Below are positions 54,045-64,000 of a DNA stretch of 64,000 nt, piece after piece. Each line of letters starts with the position of its first letter. Positions within the stretch are counted from its first letter, which is position 1. A program made the position numbers and the translations under genes. Where the stretch lies: assembly GCA_030568195.1 (NCBI GenBank), contig JAJLTO010000002.1:434001-498000 (forward strand), given 5' to 3'. Source of the stretch: Dipodascopsis uninucleata var. uninucleata. Lineage: Eukaryota > Ascomycota > Lipomycetes > Lipomycetales > Lipomycetaceae. A model generated the notes under the pieces. The model had not been told where the DNA came from. It saw only the letters and a program-made list of their open reading frames with translations, and searched no databases.

Positions 54045-57000
54045 CTACTCTGTTAATGCTTTTAGCAGATTGATTTTTTCTAATATAGCACGTATGTCAG
54101 CGTTGCGACGACACATGATATCATTGAGTGTGCTGATTAATTGTTCTGCCATGTTATGCCATTCTTTCAACTGTCTTTTCTGTAGCTTGTCTTTAAGTCC
54201 TACTTTTGCAAGAACACCACCCCAAACCTGGACATCAGATATGTCGTTTCTATATAAATTTGCTGATTCGACAACAAATAATGAGGTATCTTGTTCCTTC
54301 GCAATAGCTAATTGTATTTCTGGCTGTGGACCATTGATATCAATCAGCCTCTTAATACTACTCGATCGGATTTCTTCTACATCTCCTTGATCTACAATTG
54401 ACTGAACAAGTCTTTTAGAGGTAGTCACAGCTGTCGATAACTCACTATGTAAAATATTAGAACAAACACATTGACCTGCTAATTCTCTGAGAGTATCATC
54501 ATCATCTTGAAGAAAATCATAGAGAACAAAGGCAACTCGAGTAAACATCAAAGAACACGACCAATCACTGATAGACCTAACATAACCCACTGTCGATTGA
54601 AGCGCAGCACGTCTACTTAAGTATGATTCTTCATCCGCTTGGTGCACCTTAATTAAATTTAACCATAAATTTTCTCGTTCTTTAGTCATATCATCCTTAA
54701 CTGTAGCTGTAGCTCTTCCCAGAGCCGAGAGTGCGGCCTCACCTAACGAATTTGCCTCTTTACGTTTCTCTTCAATGCAATCGTAGAGTAGTTGCCATCT
54801 GATAGCAGATTCCTCGACGTTGTCAGCCCACATTCTATTATAGACACGGACAGCGATTTCACGGATGGAATCCCAAATACCTGTATCCGCCACAATTCTC
54901 CAAACATCACTGCCCAGTTCTGGTGTTGCTATCTCGCTCTCATCAAGTACATCCAGTGTGAACTCAAGAGCATAGTTGTCGGCCAAGCAGTTCTTAATAG
55001 ACTTAATAGCGTCTGATTGTGGTAGATCCAGCACAGCTCGAGTTACTCTTGCTTTGACTAATTCTGACGTCAATAGCCTCCCCCCAGCTCTCCACCAAGA
55101 AGCTACAGAATCAAAATCCGTTAAAGCTTTAAGTGAAATATCTGAGCCAGCGGAAATACCAATTTGCAACCAAGCACGTTTATTGATATTACATAACTTC
55201 GAAGGAGATACAGTAGCTAGTCCACATAATATTGCATCTCTTTCCATCCTACCATACTGTATTGCCAATAGTCTGCCATGGATTCCATTCTGATTAACCC
55301 TCTCGGAAGATATGTCATCTACAAATTCTTGTATTGGTACAGTTATCGCTAATATTGCCCTTGCTGCCATTTCTCGAACTTTCCACAAAGGATTTTCTAA
55401 GCAACGTAAGAGAAACGGCTTAAATTCATCCAATCCATCATAATCGTTTGTAGCTTCCACTCTTGCTAGAAGTGATAAAAGAGGAAAGATACCTTCCACA
55501 TTTCTTTTATCTACCTCTAGTCTTGCATAATATCCAAGCACAGAACGTAGTCCCTTGAATCTCATGAAGAAGAGCTTGGCCGACATTTTTGTCTCTTTTT
55601 TTTGTTCCCTGCTTGCAGAACCAAATAGTCGAGTTTGAAGAGCAGCAAAGAGCATGACTCCGCAGTTTCTAATCGACCATTCTGCACTACTAAAGGCCTC
55701 AATAGCCAATGAAGCGCCACGATCTACAAAATGCGTAGCAACATTTGCGAGTCGTGTCTCTACAAACAAAATTTTTATACAATTCAGTGCATGTACTTGA
55801 GGTAGATCTGTTCTTTCAACTTCTCTAACTGGTATTCTGGCTATCTTCTCCAGACGTTCAAAAATGCTTTCCAGTAGTGCGGGTCCTTCAATTCTACCAC
55901 TCTCAATGTCTGCAGCAATAATACCAACAACAAGATATGGCAAACCACCAGATCTTCTGGTAATAACCTGCGCTTTGGTTTCGATCAACTTCATATTCCT
56001 ATCCAACCATTCCTCCGGTAATGCATTAAGCCTTTCATCATTCGACCGTCTGCATCGCTTGCAACAGGCGACAAAAGTTGGATACACTGATGAAAAAGCG
56101 CCTCTATGGCGTATAGTAGCAAGCTCATCCATAACAAGTTCTCCAACCTCCATTGTGTCGACAGGTAAGTTTCGGTCCAGTAAAATAGTAAACACGGCAG
56201 TAGATTCACTAATTGCTCTCCAAGAATAACTTAGCACTACTTGACTTGCTGGTCCAAACATATCGTCAAGACCATCAATTTCATCGGGCATATTTCCTTC
56301 AGGCGAATTATGGCTTAATATTCCGATAACAGATTTCCACATTCTCTTGCAAATGCTTAGAATCCGTGATACTATAGTGACAGTTCGTTCCTGATCATAT
56401 GCTTCAAGCTCTAGTTGCTCAAACACTAATCGCAAAGCGGTAAAATATCCATGAACCGGATGTTTCGCCACGGCCGAGATAAGATTGTCTTCAGCGATTT
56501 TGACTGCATTATCGAGAATATCAACCAGGCGATCTAAAAATGAATTTGCAGCGTCACGACTCACAAATCTCCTTGTAAGATAATAGCAAACATCCAGGAC
56601 ACGTGCTCCTCCATCACCTTCACGACCACGAATACCTCTAACAAGTTCAAATCCTTCCTGTGCTTTATAATCTATAAACTCTATTATGGAATTCTCTTCG
56701 CTAGAACCAAAAAAAGCCGCCTCGGGTGCCATTTTGAGAATATCACCTGCTGTTTTTCTAATATCTTCATACTTGTTCAGCAAATTGTCAAAGAGCAGGT
56801 TCACAGTTTCCTTATCAAATAAGTCTAAGTGAAAAGGAAACTCTAAGCTGTTCTTTTCGTACCACGTATTCGACACACGATCATCCAGTCCAGATTTCAC
56901 AAGACTCATAAGTAACCTTAAGCTCATATGCATTCGTTGATATGAGGAGCCAGGTCTAAGAAGATCTTTAATATAGCTAAAATATGAATCTAAGAAAAAC

Positions 57001-58326
57001 TTGTTCTTGTTCAAGAACTTCTCTAATTCAACAGTCCTTTCATGTTGTATATTTTTCTGTTTAAGTTTTCTGAGCTCTCGTGCTTTCGCGTAAGACGAGT
57101 CACGGATTCTGGCAACAGCCTGACGCATGAATCCATACACCTTATTCCTGAATTCCGGATCGGAGTCAAGAATGAGATCATCAAGAGCTTCTAGTACAAC
57201 GTCCAATATTTCTGAATGTATTGGACGGGAAGCTTGAGGGCATGAAACGGCCAAGGAAAGTCCACCAATACGTCTTTCTTGAGATCCACTGTGTAAAAGC
57301 TCTGATAAGAAATCTGATGGCAGAGGAATATCACTATCATATGCTAAATCCTGACCGACTTTTAAGCAACCAATCAAAACAGAAACATCCAAATCATTGC
57401 TATTTTGCATATTTGAAATGAATTCTTGATATGCAGTCTTGGACAATTTGAAGATGTTTGGTAGAAGATAGATTTCAAGATGACGCCGAAGCCGGCTATC
57501 AGCAAGTGCTGTAGCTACGTCGTTTCTCCAGCTCTCAAGCCAGGCCACATCACTTTCATAGTGACTGCGCGTCGTGCTCAAAATCATAGTAATCATTTTA
57601 CATATTGGATTAGCAAGGGCGTTGCTGTACGTCAATTTGAGAGAAGTTTCTATCAGAGTACCATCCTTGTCTATGAGTCGCTGACCTCCGACCTGTTGCG
57701 CGAATATCTCCAATGTAAAATATACTACTCTCATAGTTCTAGGGTATTTCAAAATTCTCTCGATCCACACATTTAGCTTCGCCAGCTTGTCCTCTATGGG
57801 CATGATTCTCTCCAAAAGTGACATGGTCTTCGTAAAGAGTTCTCGTAATGCATTTCCTAATGCTGCACCAGAATCGGTCCAGTATTCGCATACAAAATCA
57901 AATATGGCATCAAAATCTGATATATTAATTAGGCGCTTGATACTAAAAATAAACGCGTCTACATATGAAGTGTCCATGGCTTCTATGCGGAGGCATTGAC
58001 TGGTTCGCTGTATCCAGACGCTGAGTGTATCGCAAGCGACTGTTCGATACTCTCCGAGTCCAGGAGAATTCATCATTGATTTGAATAAAGCATTGTACAT
58101 ATCACACAAATTTCTATTTAATATTCACTAGTCAACAGAGATTCAGTAATCATTTCGTAATTGCATATACTCACATAAGGCCATTATTAGTTTCTGAACA
58201 GATAAATTCTTCTGCTCGATGTTCAACGATGTACTTTCGAACTGTCAGTAATTGATTTTCGTCCAGGCGATCATTTTCCGCCAAGTCTTGGTCAATCACT
58301 GCTCTGACAGTCTCTGACTCTATCAT
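54045..58326 (-). CDS. TRM732: Trm732/THADA family protein (tRNA 2'-O-methylation partner)
   Basis: Two exons (58326-58175, 58113-54045) give 1406 aa. Trm732 binds the methyltransferase Trm7 for 2'-O-methylation of C32 in the tRNA anticodon loop; animal THADA is its orthologue. The protein is a long array of helical (HEAT/ARM-like) repeats. The DUF2428 core is seen as ASQVVLSYSWRAISESTAVF, then ITRRSGGLPYLVVGIIAADI, then PQVHALNCIKILFVE and WSIRNCGVMLFAALQTRLFG, all hallmark segments in the right order. The 60-base intron (GTGAGT to AATAG) joins NNGL to INLCDMYNAL. The length is close to yeast Trm732 (about 1420 aa). Its tail-to-tail neighbour is ArgRS; I attach no meaning to that. Confidence 0.93.
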
Positions 58327-58584
58327 TGTAATCAGCGCCGTCCTATAGTATCTCTGTACTTTAAAGTCAAGGACTATGATTGCTCGCTTTACTTATATTG
58401 AACAGGTATTGTATTGCATTGGTTTCCTTTAATAATATTCGTTATTTAAAAAATTTTGAATACAAACCTTACCCTATGAGGCGATCGATATTTGACACAA
58501 TTTGCTTTGCTCTTCATATGTTAATCGCATCCGGTATTGATATATATCTACGAGTTATCATTTTGACATCTAATTGTTAATATA

Positions 58585-59716
58585 ATGTCTACGGAAGAAG
58601 TATATCAGATAGACGAAACCCCAGAAACGCCGGTTGAGACGCACAAGAGATCGGCACCGAAAGATGAAGAAGGTGAAGAAGTTGTAAATGTACTTGAACT
58701 TAGCGAAACACGGTTGGAATCACAGGATGGTGATGTAGGCGAGGGCCAAGCAGAGACTGACGAAAATACGCAAAGAAATATTAATTCTGATGTTGAAGGA
58801 CCAGAAAACGACGAAAAAAAGAGCCTTGTGAAAAAAGATAAGAAGAAGAAGAAGAAACGTCCCGCACGACCGCAGATCGACGCTGACAAACTTAAGGAAA
58901 AACAAGCTGCTCCTCAAACTGGTACTGTTTATAATATTTGGTACAATAAATGGAGTGGTGGTGATCGGGAAGATAAATATGCCAGTCAGACACACGCAGA
59001 AGGCAGATGCAATATTGCTCGTGATTCTGGATATACCAAAGCAGATAAGGTACCGGGCAGCTTCTTTTGCCTATACTTTGCTCGAGGAATATGTCCAAAT
59101 GGGTAAGTCATATCTATCTTGAAAAGTTATAGAAGACATTATTTCTAATTTTTTTAAGAAAAACCTGTAACTATTTGCATAGACTACCGGAAGTGACCGA
59201 CATATTCAATCCAAATGTTGACTGCTTTGGCCGTGACAAGCGAGCAGACTACAGAGATGATATGGGAGGTATTGGTAGTTTCATGAGACAAAATCGAACA
59301 ATTTATGTTGGTAGAATAAATGTCACTGATGATATTGAAGAAGTGGTCGCGAGGCATTTTGCTGAGTGGGGAGATATCGAAAGAGGTAAGTGAACTTATT
59401 AAATATTCCTCGAAAGTATATTAACATATTTTATTCAGTTCGAGTACTTAATTCACGAGGTGTAGCATTTATTACATACATGAACGAAGCCAATGCTCAG
59501 TTCGCGAAAGAAGCAATGGCTCATCAATCTTTGGATCATAATGAAATTCTAAATGTTCGATGGGCTACTGTCGATCCAAACCCATTGGCAAAGGCACGGG
59601 AACAACGACGGTTGGAGGAGCAAGCTGCTGAGGCAGTTAAAAAATTACTTCCACCAGATTATCTCAAAGAATTGGAATCGCGTGCTCTACAACCTGCAAA
59701 GAGAAGGAAAATGTGA
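58585..59716 (+). CDS. CWC2: Pre-mRNA splicing factor Cwc2
   Basis: Three exons (58585-59102, 59159-59385, 59439-59716) give 340 aa. Cwc2 (RBM22-like in role) sits in the Prp19/NineTeen complex and contacts U6 snRNA and the intron in the spliceosome's catalytic core. After an acidic and then lysine-rich leader of about 100 residues comes the Torus/zinc-finger core: TVYNIWYNKWSGGDRED, then FFCLYFARGICPNGKTCNYL (a CCCH finger completed by the first splice), DCFGRDKRADYRDDMGGIG and the RRM NRTIYVGRINVTDDIEE with GVAFITYMNEANAQFAKEAM. It closes with PNPLAKAREQRR. All junctions are GT-AG and keep frame. The promoter region of 258 bases is shared with Trm732. Confidence 0.95.
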
Positions 59717-60070
59717 TTTAGAATTCAGCATTGTATCCCATAAAGCTACATTACTGATTTATTAATCTGTAATTTATGGCACTTGTGCGTTTTGTATATT
59801 AGTAGATGTTGTTAGCAACATAAAAATGTATAGCTCATTACATGAACATTACTTAAACAATAAAAATAGTAGGTATCACTTGAGAAAGCCGGAAAAGTGG
59901 TTTATGAATCATACCATATAAAAGGTATCAATATGAAATAAGATAAGAGTATATATTAGTGATTTAAGTACATATTTAAAAATTCTCATTATTACCATAA
60001 TGACATCAATAAGAAGCTGTTCCAGAGTAATGCTCCAGATTTATTATATACAATGTTTTGAATTTCAGTC
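59717..60070. other. Convergent 3' spacer
   Basis: 354 AT-rich bases between the Cwc2 and Gcn2 stops. No gene recognised. Confidence 0.5.

Positions 60071-64000
<3,930 letters not shown>

Overview
This window is nuclear DNA from a fungus. The evidence is the mix of conserved eukaryotic genes (eIF2-beta, U1-C, Cdc34, PP5, AP-2 mu, NAP1, class V myosin, Aos1, Trm732/THADA, Cwc2, Gcn2), the presence of fungus-type genes (a velvet regulator, an allantoate/nicotinate-type MFS carrier, Ser3-type phosphoglycerate dehydrogenase with a fungal N-terminal leader), the AT-rich spacers, and short introns with GTAAGT-like donors and TACTAAC-like branch sites. An ELMO-domain gene next to a velvet gene would suit an early-diverging fungal lineage better than a budding yeast, but the clade cannot be fixed from the sequence alone.

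Layout, left to right: 3' end of a DDHD phospholipase (+); Gfo/Idh/MocA oxidoreductase (+); eIF2-beta (-); 2.5 kb spacer; MFS transporter (+); tail-anchored FHA protein (-); a 2 kb unresolved stretch; long fungal protein with histone-fold-like segments (+); U1-C (-); Cdc34-type E2 (+); PP5 phosphatase (+); AP-2 mu (-); succinyl-CoA ligase alpha (-); Ser3 (-); NAP1 (-); myosin V (+); Aos1 (-); a protein with a galactose-binding-like C-terminus (+); an RBBP6/Mpe1-like RING protein (-); ELMO-domain protein (+); velvet protein (-); arginyl-tRNA synthetase (+); Trm732/THADA (-); Cwc2 (+); and the C-terminal 1309 codons of Gcn2 (-), cut by the window end. The genes are unrelated housekeeping genes placed as head-to-head and tail-to-tail pairs. 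I see no operon-like grouping, no secondary-metabolite cluster, no rRNA, no convincing tRNA, no CRISPR array and no recognisable transposon or virus-derived element.

Spliced models were built by hand from reading-frame continuity, family motifs and splice signals. They give about 36 coding introns. Thirty-four fit GT-AG. Two do not: intron 1 of the U1-C gene and intron 2 of the succinyl-CoA ligase alpha gene restore perfectly conserved protein motifs only if they are removed as AT-AC introns. Both have the same exon/intron donor junction (AAG/ATAAGTA) and a TACTRAC-type branch site 11-13 bases before a terminal AC. These look like U2-dependent AT-AC introns rather than U12 introns. One of them sits in the gene for the very protein that stabilises U1 snRNP on 5' splice sites. 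This is the most interesting signal in the window. Other notable points are a strong bias of introns to the first 50 coding bases, an in-frame intron near the end of the myosin tail, and an RBBP6-like protein without its usual ubiquitin-like DWNN domain.
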